A stretch of DNA of 64,000 bases from an uncultured Oscillospiraceae bacterium. GTDB taxonomy: Bacteria; Bacillota; Clostridia; Oscillospirales; Acutalibacteraceae. Positions 40,311 to 48,749 of the stretch are shown here, in pieces (within the stretch, counting starts at the first letter, position 1; each line of letters begins with the position of its first letter). The position numbers and the translations under genes are program-made. The DNA is taken from NCBI GenBank assembly GCA_902492455.1, contig CABULH010000017.1:1-64000 (forward strand), written 5' to 3'. The notes beneath the pieces are model-generated. The model saw nothing but the letters and a program-made list of their open reading frames with translations, was not told where the DNA came from and did no database searches.

Positions 40311-40317
40311 TGGGAGG

Positions 40318-40516
40318 GGAGATTGCCGCTGTCGCGCCAACTCCTGGAAAAAGCTCTGACGGCGCATAAGGGAGCGCCGTCTTCCGGCTATACAGCCGGA
40401 ACCGATCTTTTTCCGACTGCTTGGAGATTGGCGCTGCTGCGCATCAACTCTTTGAAAAAGGCATTGAGTCCCCAGAGTGAATGTTTATCCTTCACTCTGG
40501 GGACTCGGCTTTTTGT
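40318..40516 (+). repeat. Structured dispersed repeat, locus 6, ending in a terminator
   Basis: One full unit (40318-40414) with the same GACGGCGC/GCGCCGTC and TTCCGGCT/AGCCGGAA hairpins as at 36824. A second leading hairpin (40423-) then runs into AAAAAGGC, GAGTCCCCAGAGTGAA/TTCACTCTGGGGACTC and GGCTTTTTG. This second half probably terminates the ABC operon. Confidence 0.85.
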
Positions 40517-40734
40517 GGTGTTCGTCCATGTGATCAAAGCGGGAGGGGGATGGGTGAAAACCGCAAAAGACGCGGGTAGCAGCGGGAGTGTGAGAAATCT
40601 TCACATCGTGCGAAATCCCGTTGGAATTGGTGGACAAAATGCGGCGGAGAATGATAGGATAGGGAAGTAGTCAAGGGGCGCACTGCGGCAATCAACTGAT
40701 TCAAGATATGCTTTCACCAAACGATGCGAAAGAG

Positions 40735-40876
40735 GGGAGGTGTGGAGGGGGCGGTAGCCCCTCTCCGCGCAACAATCACCCGCCCTCAGGCGACAAAAGC
40801 GGGGAGAAATCCCCGCTTTTGCATCAGCATGGAGAAAAAAGTGAGGCTTTCGCCACACGGTTTCTCCATGCTGATG
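40735..40876 (+). repeat. Second-type hairpin cluster (three stems)
   Basis: In order: GAGGGG/CCCCTC (near 40744-40763), AAAAGCGGGGA-GAAA-TCCCCGCTTTT (40795-40820) and an exact 16-bp inverted repeat CATCAGCATGGAGAAA (40822-40837)/TTTCTCCATGCTGATG (40861-40876). The order of motifs is matched at 48185-48320. Confidence 0.75.
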
Positions 40877-40966
40877 AGGCCGATGGGGAAAAGGATAATC
40901 CAGTACATAATTTGTACAGTGGTCGTCCTGCTGCTACTTATGGCAAGCGCCGTTAAAGTAAAATAA
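40829..40966 (+). CDS. Possible 45-residue membrane peptide
   Basis: The ORF starts at ATG 40829 inside the left arm of a 16-bp inverted repeat, so folding would hide the start. The first half is basic; the second half is one hydrophobic helix (IIQYIICTVVVLLLLMASA) with a KVK end. A strong hairpin follows (40963-40995). The pattern resembles small membrane toxins, but there is no clear Shine-Dalgarno and no known family; it may be accidental. Confidence 0.3.
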   Translation: MEKKVRLSPHGFSMLMRPMGKRIIQYIICTVVVLLLLMASAVKVK

Positions 40967-40995
40967 CCTCCACGCTCTGGCAAGCGTAGAGGTTA
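40963..40995 (+). terminator. Hairpin after the small membrane ORF
   Basis: ATAACCTC and ACGCT pair with AGCGT and GAGGTTAT around a CTGGCA loop. No U-run on the plus strand, so it may be a processing or pause site. Confidence 0.45.
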
Positions 40996-41245
40996 TGCAG
41001 AGACCAGAGGCAACCCCACAAGCGCCCCTTGTCTACCCTCATTATAGTGGGAATGGGCGGAAAAGTCAAGTGAACCGGATGCGGGCGGAGACGTGAAATG
41101 CATTCACGTTTCCGCCTGTTTTTTGTTTTTGCAGGCATTTTTCCGGATAGCGCGGGAGGAAAAAGATGTTAGGGTTTGTTGGGTTGTTTTTCCGGGGGGA
41201 TTTGGTATAGTGGATTTGGGCGATGGCCGGAAAGGAAGTGGGCGG

Positions 41246-41422
41246 ATGGACAAAACGGACGAACGCGAGGCGGTGGTCTGGGCGGTGCTGCAAAACAAAC
41301 GGCTCGCCCAGGAGCTGGAGCGGGTGCGGGAAGAGCGGGATCTTTACCAAGCCTGGTGGCGGCAGGCCATCCGGAAGGAGGGGGAGGGGGATGTGCGCGC
41401 AATGCCGGCAGACCCCTTGTGA
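41246..41422 (+). CDS. Small phage protein with coiled coil
   Basis: A 58-residue protein from ATG 41246 behind AAGGAAG. It is mostly one charged helix (NKRLAQELERVREERDLYQA WWRQAI split). I infer an early phage gene because it opens the prophage run and overlaps the next gene by 32 bp. No function recognised. Confidence 0.5.
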   Translation: MDKTDEREAVVWAVLQNKRLAQELERVREERDLYQAWWRQAIRKEGEGDVRAMPADPL

Positions 41423-41570
41423 TCCCCGGTGCCCCAACGCGGAAGAGCCGGAGCCGGTTTTTATCTGCGGTTGGTGCGGGGAGAAGGTATGGGACAATCT
41501 GGCGTATGATATGGAGGGCGGCATACTGGTATGCCGGGACTGCGTGGAGAAGCGGGCCCGGTATCTGTGA
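41391..41570 (+). CDS. Small zinc-binding phage protein
   Basis: A 59-residue protein from ATG 41391 behind GGAGGGGGAGG. Three Cys pairs are seen: CAQCRQTPCDPRCP, FICGWCGE and VCRDC, enough for two zinc knuckles. Such small zinc proteins are frequent next to phage replication genes. It overlaps the previous gene in another frame. Confidence 0.65.
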   Translation: MCAQCRQTPCDPRCPNAEEPEPVFICGWCGEKVWDNLAYDMEGGILVCRDCVEKRARYL

Positions 41571-41618
41571 TGAAACGGAAAGGAGGCGGCGGCCATAGCC
41601 CGCCCGCGAAAGGAAAGC

Positions 41619-42383
41619 TTGGATTTCGCGGGGTGGCGGACGGATATCTTTGACAACGACCCGAAGATCGACAAGCTGTTGGAGGGTCAGGGCGCGGCGG
41701 GATTTCTGGTTTATTTTTTCCTATGCCAAAGGGCTTATGGGTCCCAAGGATATTATTATTCATGGAGCTACGACGATGCGGCGACTACCGCGAGGAAGAT
41801 CGGCGGCGGCGTTGGGTCCGAGACCGTGAGACAAACGGTCGACCTGTGCTTACGGATTGGGTTGTTTGACGACAAGCTGTTCGCGGAGGACGGGATTTTA
41901 ACCAGCAGGGGCATCCAAAAACGGTATGCCCTGGCGATATCCGAACGGACGAAAAGGCCTGTTATAAAAAAATACTGGCTTCTTGGAGAGGATGAAGAGG
42001 CCGGTATGATTTCCTGCGCCCAAAAAAAGAGTTTTCCGCCGGAAAACCCGGGTTATCAGGGGGCGAAACCCGGGTTATCCACCCCTAAAGAAAAGGAAAG
42101 AGAAAGAAAAGAAAAGAACAGTAAAGGAGAGAGCCCCCCGCGCGCGCAAAAAGAGGAGCTGGAAAAGCGTTACGGCAGCGGACAGGTAGAGCTGTATATC
42201 GCCAAGGCCGCGGCCTACGGTTATCCGGCTGAGGATCAGCTGAAAAAGGCGGCGGCATGGATGGCGGAGGATCAGGCCAGGGGAAGGCTCAAGGCCCGGG
42301 AGGCCGGGTCCCTGGACATGGAGGCGTACACCGAGATGATCAGCAAAGCGCCGCCCCAATATCGGCGGAAGAAGCAGGATTAG
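41619..42383 (+). CDS. Phage replisome organizer-like (DUF4373/Lin1244 N-terminal domain)
   Basis: About 254-262 residues. DFAGWRTDIFDNDPKIDKLL and YFFLCQRAYGSQGYYYSWSY match the winged-helix DUF4373/Lin1244 domain of phage replication proteins; the tail is charged. TTG 41619 is the first standard start, but the family usually begins MARPRKESLDF, and the in-frame codons from 41595 read ATA GCC CGC CCG CGA AAG GAA AGC, 8 nt after AAGGAGG. Initiation at ATA 41595, or a mutated ATG, is therefore likely. It should recruit helicase or load the phage origin. Confidence 0.8.
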   Translation: MDFAGWRTDIFDNDPKIDKLLEGQGAAGFLVYFFLCQRAYGSQGYYYSWSYDDAATTARKIGGGVGSETVRQTVDLCLRIGLFDDKLFAEDGILTSRGIQKRYALAISERTKRPVIKKYWLLGEDEEAGMISCAQKKSFPPENPGYQGAKPGLSTPKEKERERKEKNSKGESPPRAQKEELEKRYGSGQVELYIAKAAAYGYPAEDQLKKAAAWMAEDQARGRLKAREAGSLDMEAYTEMISKAPPQYRRKKQD

Positions 42384-42400
42384 CGGAGAGGAGGAATCGG

Positions 42401-42619
42401 ATGGCGAATTATGCGGGAGGGGCCACGGCGGTGTGTCCCTTTTATCAGCACGAATCCCGGTACACTGTCACCTGCGAAGGGTTATACGACGACTGCGTGC
42501 AGCAGGTGAAATTCAACGAGGCGGCGGACAAGACCGCTTATGTAGCCCATGTCTGCTCCAGCTTTTCTTATAGGCGGATGTGTCCCATCGCCAGGCTGCT
42601 GGAGGAAAAGTGGAGTTAA
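42401..42619 (+). CDS. Small Cys-rich phage protein
   Basis: A 72-residue protein from ATG 42401 behind GAGAGGAGG. GGATAVCPFYQHESRYTVTCEG, HVCSSFSYRRMCPIA hold four to five Cys residues, a likely zinc site, seen in short Clostridia prophage proteins of unknown role. Its stop TAA is supplied by the leading hairpin of repeat locus 7. Confidence 0.65.
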   Translation: MANYAGGATAVCPFYQHESRYTVTCEGLYDDCVQQVKFNEAADKTAYVAHVCSSFSYRRMCPIARLLEEKWS

Positions 42620-43165
42620 CGCAAAGCGTTAACTCCTGGAAGAATGGACACAGCTCGAAAAGGGTGGATATTGTTATTTTCCCGGCTGTGTCTTCGCGTT
42701 TGCTGGCGCAAACGCCCAACTTGCGGGGTGGTGCACATTTTGCAGCTGACGCAGCGAAACCGCTGTTCTTCCGGCGTGGGGGAGATTGATGCTGACGCAT
42801 CGATCTCCCCTGTTCTCAGAATGGAATGCGCTCAAGCCGCGCGGGCTCTGCCTTTCTTTCGCGCGAAGAAAGGCAGGAAAGACGCGCCAGGGAGGGACCC
42901 TTTCGAATGGGTCCCTCCCTGGACCCACCCCCACGGCCGACCAAAGGGCCGGCGGCCCTTTGGAAACCCGTTTAGTGGGAGCGGAAGTCGGAGATGGGAG
43001 ATTACCTGAGAAAGAAGCCAGGAGTTAAGGCGAAGCCTTTACTCCCCCCACCGGAAAAATACCAGTCTCGATGAGTTAATGCGAAGCGTTTACTCCATGT
43101 GACCGGCAAGCGGTTCTTCCAGAGCAAAACGTGAAGCGTTAACTCCTGGAAAAAGGGGGGAGAGA
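42612..43165 (+). repeat. Structured dispersed repeat, locus 7: composite and degraded units
   Basis: A leading hairpin GGAGTTAACGC/GCGTTAACTCC (42612-42637) opens a composite unit with outer GGAAGAA/TTCTTCC (to about 42770), carrying an insert with GCGTTTGC/GCAAACGC that matches the edge of locus 2. Then come hairpins GGGAGGGACCC/GGGTCCCTCCC (42890-42920), CCAAAGGGCC/GGCCCTTTGG (42939-42961) and two degraded leading hairpins (43020-43165). No gene is seen in this 700-bp stretch. Confidence 0.75.
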
Positions 43166-43318
43166 TTTTTTCCGGGGACTGTTATGCTAATGACGAACCG
43201 GCAGAGCGAGTCCGGTGGGTGGGGTTGGAGGACAAATTCGTCAGGAGGGCGGGGAAGGGGCAGGCGGTTACAGGCCGCGGGCCGCTTTCCTCGCCTTTAT
43301 CCAGACAGAAAGGCGGCG

Positions 43319-43711
43319 ATGATGCCAATTATGCCGGATATACGCAACATCGATACCCAGCGGGCCATTGCCGACGCCTATATCGCCAACGGCGGCAACG
43401 GCGAAAAGGCGGTGACGGCGGCGGGATACGCGGAGAAATACGCCCGGAGCCACGCTTACAGGCTGATCGCCCGGCCGGAAGTACGGCAGATGATCCGGGA
43501 GCGGGGAGACGCCATCGCCGGCCAGCGGCTGGCGGGAATGGAAGAGATCAACGCTTTCTGGACGGCGGTGATGCGGGACGAGGGACGGGACATCAAGGAC
43601 CGGCTCAAGGCTTCCGAGCTGCGGGCCAAGGCGGCCGGGGGATTCCTGGACAAGGTGAGTCTCACCGGTCCCGCGCCGGTGGTGATCTGCGGTGGCGACG
43701 ACCTGCGGTAG
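43319..43711 (+). CDS. Phage terminase small subunit
   Basis: A 130-residue protein; the start at ATG 43319 follows AAAGGCGG. RAIADAYIANGGNGEKAVTAAGY and ARSHAYRLIARPEVRQMI match the Terminase_2 helix-turn-helix region, which binds phage DNA to start packaging. The C-terminal helix region leads to a 20-bp overlap with the large subunit gene. The frame runs upstream through repeat DNA, which is not coding. Confidence 0.85.
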   Translation: MMPIMPDIRNIDTQRAIADAYIANGGNGEKAVTAAGYAEKYARSHAYRLIARPEVRQMIRERGDAIAGQRLAGMEEINAFWTAVMRDEGRDIKDRLKASELRAKAAGGFLDKVSLTGPAPVVICGGDDLR

Positions 43712-45005
43712 CATCTACCTCCCCGACGTGGTGGGGGGAGGCTACGGCGATTTCTGGCGCTGCCGGGAACGCTACCGGGTGCTCAAGGGGGGCAAGGGCA
43801 GCAAGAAATCCGCCACCACCGCCCTGAACTATATCACCCGGATGATGGCCTATCCCGGGGCCAATCTGCTGGTGATCCGCCGCGTCGGGGACAACCACCG
43901 GGCGTCCACCTTCGCCCAGCTCCAATGGGCCATCCGCCGTTTGCAGGCGGAGGACTTCTGGAAGGCCACCACCTCCCCTATGGAGCTGACCTATCTGCCC
44001 ACCGGGCAGAAGATCCTTTTCCGGGGGATGGACGATCCCCTGAAGCTGGCTTCCATCACCGTGTCGGCGGGGGTTTTATGCTGGGTATGGATCGAGGAAG
44101 CCTTTGAAATCGAGGCCGAAGAGGATTTCGACCTCATCGACTTATCCGTGCCCCGGGGAACGGTGCCCCCGCCCCTGTTCAAGCAGACCACCCTGACCTT
44201 CAATCCCTGGAGCGGGCGGCACTGGCTGAAACGGCGGTTCTTCGACAAGCCGGCGGACAATGTGCGGACCTTTTCCACCACCTATTTGTGCAACGAATGG
44301 CTGGACGACACCGACCGGGCGGTTTTCGACCGGATGCGGCGGGAGAATCCCCGGCGGTACCGGGTGGCGGGGCTGGGAGAATGGGGCGCGGCGGAGGGGC
44401 TGATCTACGACCGCTGGGAGATGCGGGATTTCGACATCGACAAGGCCCGGCGGATTCCGGGCATCCGCTCCGCCTTTGGGCTGGATTACGGCTACACCAA
44501 CGATCCCACCGCCTTGTTCTGCGGGCTGGCGCTGCCGGAAAAGGGGCTGCTGCTGGTGTTCGACGAAATCTACGAGCGGGGGCTGAGCAACCGGGAGATC
44601 GCCCGGCGGGTGAAGGCGGCGGGATACGCCAAGGAACGGATCATTGCGGACAGCGCCGAGCCCAAATCCAACGACGAGCTGCGCTTCCTGGGGCTGCGGG
44701 TACAGCCCGCGGCCAAGGGCCGGGACAGCGTCAGCCACGGGATTCAATATTTGCAGGGATATCGGATTCTCGTCCACCCACGGTGCGGGCATTTTGCCGA
44801 GGAAATCGGCGCTTACGCCTGGGAGCGGGACCGGGAAGGCGCCCCGGTGAATCGGCCGGGGGAGGAAAACAACCATTTGATGGACGCCATGCGGTACGCC
44901 ATGGAACCATACATCCGCAGGCGTTTTGGTTCGCCGCCGAGGAGCCGCCGGTTCGCGCCGGCGGGAGTGACGGCGGGAGATATGCAGGGAGGATGGGATA
45001 TATGA
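43692..45005 (+). CDS. Phage terminase large subunit
   Basis: A 437-residue protein from GTG 43692. The ATPase part has VLKGGKGSKKSATTALN (Walker A-like), LLVIRRVGDNHR and WVWIEEAFEIEAE (Walker B). The nuclease part has FGLDYGYTNDPTALFCGL (RNase H-like Asp), IIADSAEPKSNDELR and NHLMDAMRYAME (late Asp). This is Terminase_3/PBSX-type. It cuts and packages phage DNA into the prohead. Confidence 0.93.
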   Translation: MATTCGSIYLPDVVGGGYGDFWRCRERYRVLKGGKGSKKSATTALNYITRMMAYPGANLLVIRRVGDNHRASTFAQLQWAIRRLQAEDFWKATTSPMELTYLPTGQKILFRGMDDPLKLASITVSAGVLCWVWIEEAFEIEAEEDFDLIDLSVPRGTVPPPLFKQTTLTFNPWSGRHWLKRRFFDKPADNVRTFSTTYLCNEWLDDTDRAVFDRMRRENPRRYRVAGLGEWGAAEGLIYDRWEMRDFDIDKARRIPGIRSAFGLDYGYTNDPTALFCGLALPEKGLLLVFDEIYERGLSNREIARRVKAAGYAKERIIADSAEPKSNDELRFLGLRVQPAAKGRDSVSHGIQYLQGYRILVHPRCGHFAEEIGAYAWERDREGAPVNRPGEENNHLMDAMRYAMEPYIRRRFGSPPRSRRFAPAGVTAGDMQGGWDI

Positions 45006-45235
45006 TGGAAATGTGGATAGCGGCGGCCGGATGGGCGGCCGCGGTGTTTTTGGCCGGGCTGCTGGTGGGGAAGGAATCCGCCGGAGGCAGGCTCCGCCGC
45101 CGGAGAAGGACGCAGCGGCGGGAACGGCCGCTGGAAGCGGAGGAGGAAGAGGCGCTGCTCCAGGCGGAGAAGGCCAGGCGGGAGTGGAAGAATTTTTTGA
45201 GCTATGACGGGTGGGAGATTAACGCTTCGCGTTAA
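45002..45235 (+). CDS. Small membrane-anchored phage protein
   Basis: A 77-residue protein; ATG 45002 overlaps the terminase stop (ATGA). One N-terminal membrane helix (AAAGWAAAVFLAGLLVGK) is followed by an Arg-rich and then Glu-rich helix. The last residues (WEINASR-stop) are encoded by the leading hairpin of repeat locus 8, so the repeat inserted into and re-ended this gene. Function unknown. Confidence 0.55.
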   Translation: MMEMWIAAAGWAAAVFLAGLLVGKESAGGRLRRRRRTQRRERPLEAEEEEALLQAEKARREWKNFLSYDGWEINASR

Positions 45236-45660
45236 CTCCTGAAAAAAGGCCTTGTACGTCATAAGGGAGACGTACATTTTGCAGCTGACGCTGCAAAACC
45301 GGCCTTTTTCCGGTAGGTGCTTATCCAAGGGATCGGGGAGATTAACGCTTCGCGTTAACTCCTGGAAGAGCAGCTTGCCGGTCAGCAGTGAGACCGGCAT
45401 TTCGCAGCTAACGCGGCGAAACCGCTGTTCTTCCGGTTACGTACTCTTCTCCGGTCGGGTGGGAGATTAACGCTTCGCGTTAACTCCTGAAAAAAGGCCT
45501 TGTACGTCATAAGGGAGACGTACATTTTGCAGCTGACGCTGCAAAACCGGCCTTTTTCCGGTAGGTGCTTATCCAAGGGATCGGGGAGATTAACGCTTCG
45601 CGTTAACTCCTGGGATACGGGGCGAGTAGCCCTGAATCTGGGAGATTGATGCTTCCAGAC
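45211..45660 (+). repeat. Structured dispersed repeat, locus 8: three units plus a hairpin
   Basis: Units start at 45214, 45336 and 45465. Units one and three are almost identical, including the 22-bp linker ending GGGATCGG, so a duplication is recent. Unit one: leading hairpin 45214-45239, outer AAAAAGGCC (45243-45251)/GGCCTTTTT (45301-45309), inner TGTACGTC-ATAAGGGA-GACGTACA (45253-45276) and TTTTGCAGC-TGAC-GCTGCAAAA (45277-45298). Unit two has TGCCGGTC/GACCGGCA instead. A fourth leading hairpin follows at 45587. Confidence 0.9.
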
Positions 45661-45689
45661 TGTCGAAAAACCAGTAGGGAAAATAGCAA

Positions 45690-45900
45690 GGTGTACAAAA
45701 TTTCGTGTTCCTATGGAACACGAAGGGCACCCCCGGCGAGGGTGCCCTTCGCCCAAACCTTCCCCCGGAAGGTTTGGGCTACCCTCCTGCGCTTTATTTT
45801 CTTAAGCTTTTCGCGTCCTGCGGGACGCGAACCAAAGGCTTTGCCTTTGGAATCCACCGCCTTTTGAAAAAGGCGGGCGAAAACTTTATTTTTTACAAAG
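45690..45900 (+). repeat. Chain of six back-to-back hairpins
   Basis: TTCGTGTTC/GGAACACGAA, GGGCACCC/GGGTGCCC, CCCAAACCTTCC/GGAAGGTTTGGG, TCGCGTCC/GGGACGCGA, CCAAAGGC/GCCTTTGG and CCGCCTTT/AAAGGCGG follow one another with few unpaired bases. Parts recur near 42890-42961 and 48395-48440. There is no gene in it. Confidence 0.75.
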
Positions 45901-46034
45901 CGGCTTCTTTGACAAGCTGTGGAGGTTGACGCGTAGCATCAACTCCCCCGTAGGTGTTGGGGAATGGGAAAAGGGGTTTGGTCTTTTCCCATTCCCCAGC
46001 GCATAACATCCCCAAAGCGAAAGGAGTCAACAGC

Positions 46035-46856
46035 ATGGACGAAGAAAGATTGTCCCAGGCAGAATCCGCACCACAGGAGGACGCCTCGGACACCCAGGCA
46101 TGCACACCGACATCCCCTTCTCCGGGCGAGGACGAAAGGGCGGGCACCATCCCGCCGGTGTTCCTGGACGGAGAGAAACAGGGCGGCGCGGAAGAGGAGG
46201 GCGCTGGAAGGGGGAAGGCTGACGGCTCCGCCGTTACCATCCCCGTGCGGTACAACCACGAAACCCGGGCGCTATCCCTGGATCAGGCCCGGGTACTGGC
46301 CCAGAAGGGCATGAAGTTCGACGAGTTATCCCCCACCCTGGAAAAGATGAAATTTCTGGCCGCGGCGGAGGGAAAGAGTCTGCCGGAACTGGCGGATCAG
46401 CTATTGCAGCGCCGGGACCAGGAGCTGTACGACGGTCTGCTGGAGGAATGCTACGGCGACGAAGAACTGGCGAAGCGGATGTTCGAGGCGGAAAAGGCCA
46501 AGCGGCAGGCCCGCTGGGAATCGGCCAGGGAGCAGGAAGCCGCCGCCGTTGCCCAGGATCGGGAGGAGCTTCACCGGCGGCTGGCAGACCAGTATCTGGA
46601 GCTGAAAAAGCTGGTTCCGGATATCGGGGAATTTTCCCGGCTGCCCCGGCAGGTGATCGAAGCCGCGGTTGACGGCGGCGTTTCCCTGGCGGACGCCTAT
46701 CTGCGGTTTCAGCACGGGGAGAATCAAAAGATCGCCGCGGCCAAGGCGGCCCGGGAAGCGGCGGCCCGGGCGGCGGCGGGGTCCCAGGCCGCCGGAGCCG
46801 GGGAGAACACGGATCCGGCTATCGACGCGATGCTGGCGGGGATTTGGCGGGGCTAA
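46035..46856 (+). CDS. Phage scaffold-like protein
   Basis: A 273-residue protein from ATG 46035 behind AAAGGAG; upstream ATG 45954 would add repeat-derived residues and has no ribosome site. Acidic and Pro-rich N-terminus (about 1-80), a short ordered part (VRYNHETRALSLDQARVLAQ) and then long helices with many Glu and Ala. Position directly before the capsid gene and composition fit a scaffolding protein; VRYNHE...KGMKFDELSP is seen in such Clostridia phage proteins. Confidence 0.65.
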   Translation: MDEERLSQAESAPQEDASDTQACTPTSPSPGEDERAGTIPPVFLDGEKQGGAEEEGAGRGKADGSAVTIPVRYNHETRALSLDQARVLAQKGMKFDELSPTLEKMKFLAAAEGKSLPELADQLLQRRDQELYDGLLEECYGDEELAKRMFEAEKAKRQARWESAREQEAAAVAQDREELHRRLADQYLELKKLVPDIGEFSRLPRQVIEAAVDGGVSLADAYLRFQHGENQKIAAAKAAREAAARAAAGSQAAGAGENTDPAIDAMLAGIWRG

Positions 46857-46858
46857 GG

Positions 46859-47110
46859 GGGGGAGATTGGCGCTGTCGCGCCAACTCCTGGAAGAGCAGC
46901 TTGCCGGTCAGCAGTGAGACCGGCATTTCGCAGCTGACGCAGCGAAACCGCTGTTCTTCCGGTGGGGTGGAGATTGGAGCTGCGCTCCAACTCCTGGAAA
47001 AAGGCCTTGTACGTCATAAGGGAGACGACCATTTTGCAGCTGGCGCTGCAAAACCGGCCTTTTTCCGACTGCTTGGAGATTGGCGCTGTCGCGGCAACTC
47101 CTGACGGGCG
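46859..47110 (+). repeat. Structured dispersed repeat, locus 9: two units plus a hairpin
   Basis: Unit one (46862-) has GGCGC/GCGCC leading hairpin, outer GGAAGAGCAGC/GCTGTTCTTCC and TGCCGGTC/GACCGGCA. Unit two (46970-) has GGAGC/GCTCC, outer GGAAAAAGGCC/GGCCTTTTTCC and TTTTGCAGC/GCTGCAAAA. A third leading hairpin ends near 47102. The rest of the gap to the capsid gene shows AACAATTGTT at 47180 and AGGAGG. Confidence 0.85.
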
Positions 47111-47206
47111 AAAACTTCCTCGGCCGCTTTTCCGCAAATGGGATGACTGGACGAACCGGAAAAACTCAATTACATCATAACAATTGTTAAACAGGAGGAA
47201 ACAAGA

Positions 47207-48145
47207 ATGGCAATCAACACTTTGGCGTTTAATTCCAAGCTCACCGGCGAACTGGACAAGGCGCTGGTGCAGGAATCCAAAACCGGCTTTCTGGCCGACA
47301 ACAACATGCGGGCCAAGTTTGTGGGCGCCCGCAACGTCCTGATCCCTGAGCTGGACATGCAGGGGCTGGGAGACTACGACCGGGACAACGGCTTTGCCAA
47401 CGGCACCCTGACCCTTTCCAACACCACCTACACCCTGTCCCAAGACCGGGGCCGGCAGTTCCAGATCGACCGGGAAGACGAGGACGAGACCGGTGTGGCG
47501 AATCTGGCCGGGCAGGTGCTGGGCGAATTCGTGCGCACCAAGGTGGCCCCGGAGATGGATGCTTATGTTCTTTCCAAGCTGGCGGCCGCGGCTGCGGCCC
47601 AGTCCAACACCATCACCGGCACCCCGGCTTCCCAGGCGTATTCCATGCTGAACAAGGCCATCAACAGCGTACAGGAGGCGGTGGGCTACAGCACCAACGA
47701 ACCCCTGGTGGCCTTTGTCAACGCCTCCTTCTGGGCGGATCTGATGGGTACCGATGAGATCACCCGGATGCTGACGGTGGGGGATTTCAAGAAGGGCGAG
47801 GTCAGCACCAAGGTCAAGATGCTCAACGAGGTGCCGGTGATCCCGGTATCCGACGGCCGGATGAAAACCTCCTTCACCTTCTACGACGGGGTTACCGACA
47901 ATTCCGGCAGCTCCGGCGCCAACGAGAAGCCCGGCGGCTTTGTGCCCGCCTCCGGCGCCAAGAGCATCGGCTTCCTGGTGCTGCCCAAACGGGCCGCTTC
48001 CCTGGTGAAGAAATCCGAGACCATCCGCACCTTCTCCCCGGATCAGAACCAGAAGGCGGACGCGTATCTCTTCCAGTATCGGCTGTATTATGATCTGTTT
48101 GTGCGGAACGCCTACAAGGACAGCATTTATCTGTATCAGTATTAA
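47207..48145 (+). CDS. Phage major capsid protein
   Basis: A 312-residue protein from ATG 47207 behind CAGGAGGAAAC. NTLAFNSKLTGELDKALVQE, NVLIPELDMQGLGDYDRDNG, TLSQDRGRQFQIDREDEDE and later FVNASFWADLM match capsid proteins of Clostridia podo/sipho-type prophages (HK97-like fold expected). It is the shell subunit; 300-330 residues is the usual size. Confidence 0.85.
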   Translation: MAINTLAFNSKLTGELDKALVQESKTGFLADNNMRAKFVGARNVLIPELDMQGLGDYDRDNGFANGTLTLSNTTYTLSQDRGRQFQIDREDEDETGVANLAGQVLGEFVRTKVAPEMDAYVLSKLAAAAAAQSNTITGTPASQAYSMLNKAINSVQEAVGYSTNEPLVAFVNASFWADLMGTDEITRMLTVGDFKKGEVSTKVKMLNEVPVIPVSDGRMKTSFTFYDGVTDNSGSSGANEKPGGFVPASGAKSIGFLVLPKRAASLVKKSETIRTFSPDQNQKADAYLFQYRLYYDLFVRNAYKDSIYLYQY

Positions 48146-48184
48146 TAATAAGGCTTAAAGGGGGACACAGATCAGGCGAAGGAA

Positions 48185-48320
48185 GGGCGGGGGAATGCAG
48201 ACGAGCAGCATCCCCCGCCCCCCAGGCGGTAAAGGTGGGGAAGGGCAAGCGGCTTTTCCCCGTTTTTGCGCAGCCTGGAGAAAGTGTCCGGCTTGGCCGG
48301 GCTTTTTCTCCAAGCTGCGG
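48185..48320 (+). repeat. Second-type hairpin cluster, second copy
   Basis: GGCGGGGGAATGC/GCAGCATCCCCCGCC, GGGGAA/TTCCCC and CAGCCTGGAGAAA/TTTCTCCAAGCTG occur in the same order as at 40735-40876. Stem sequences differ but CCCAGGCG-GTAAA/CTCAGGCG-ACAAA linkers correspond. Confidence 0.65.
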
Positions 48321-48439
48321 CTCACCGGAGCGGGCGCCTTCCTGATCTTTTACTCGTAAGGATTCCACCCGCTGCGGCGGGGAGGGGGGCTTTGCCCCTC
48401 CACCCCACAGCCTTTTGAAAAAGGTTAACGAAAACTTTT

Positions 48440-48686
48440 CCAGGAGTTAACGCGCAAGCGGCAATCTCCAAGCACCCAAGCGGAAAAAGATCGGTTCCGG
48501 CTGTATAGCCGGAAGACGGCGCTCCCTTATGCGCCGTCAGAGCTTTTTCCAGGAGTTGGCGTGACAGCGCCAATCTCCAAGCAGTCGGAAAAAGGCCGGT
48601 TTTGCAGCGCCAGCTGCAAAATGGTCGTCTCCCTTATGACGTACAAGGCCTTTTTCAAGGAGTTGGAGCGCAGCTCCAATCTCCCT
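48440..48686 (-). repeat. Structured dispersed repeat, locus 10: two reverse units
   Basis: Reverse copies: unit with TTCCGGCT/AGCCGGAA and GACGGCGC/GCGCCGTC (as at 36824 and 40357) and unit with TTTTGCAGC/GCTGCAAAA. Leading hairpins are GCCGC-, GGCGC- and GGAGC-types. It lies between capsid and portal genes; with the cluster at 48185 it fills the 600-bp gap. Confidence 0.85.
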
Positions 48687-48749
48687 GACGACAGGCGGTG
48701 AACCTGATGAGATAGAGCAGATCAGTACAACAGGATCGGAGGATGAAGG

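Noticed and set aside
43184..43318. Earlier start for the terminase small subunit
   Set aside because: The added residues are Gly/Arg-rich, come from repeat-adjacent DNA and lack a ribosome site.
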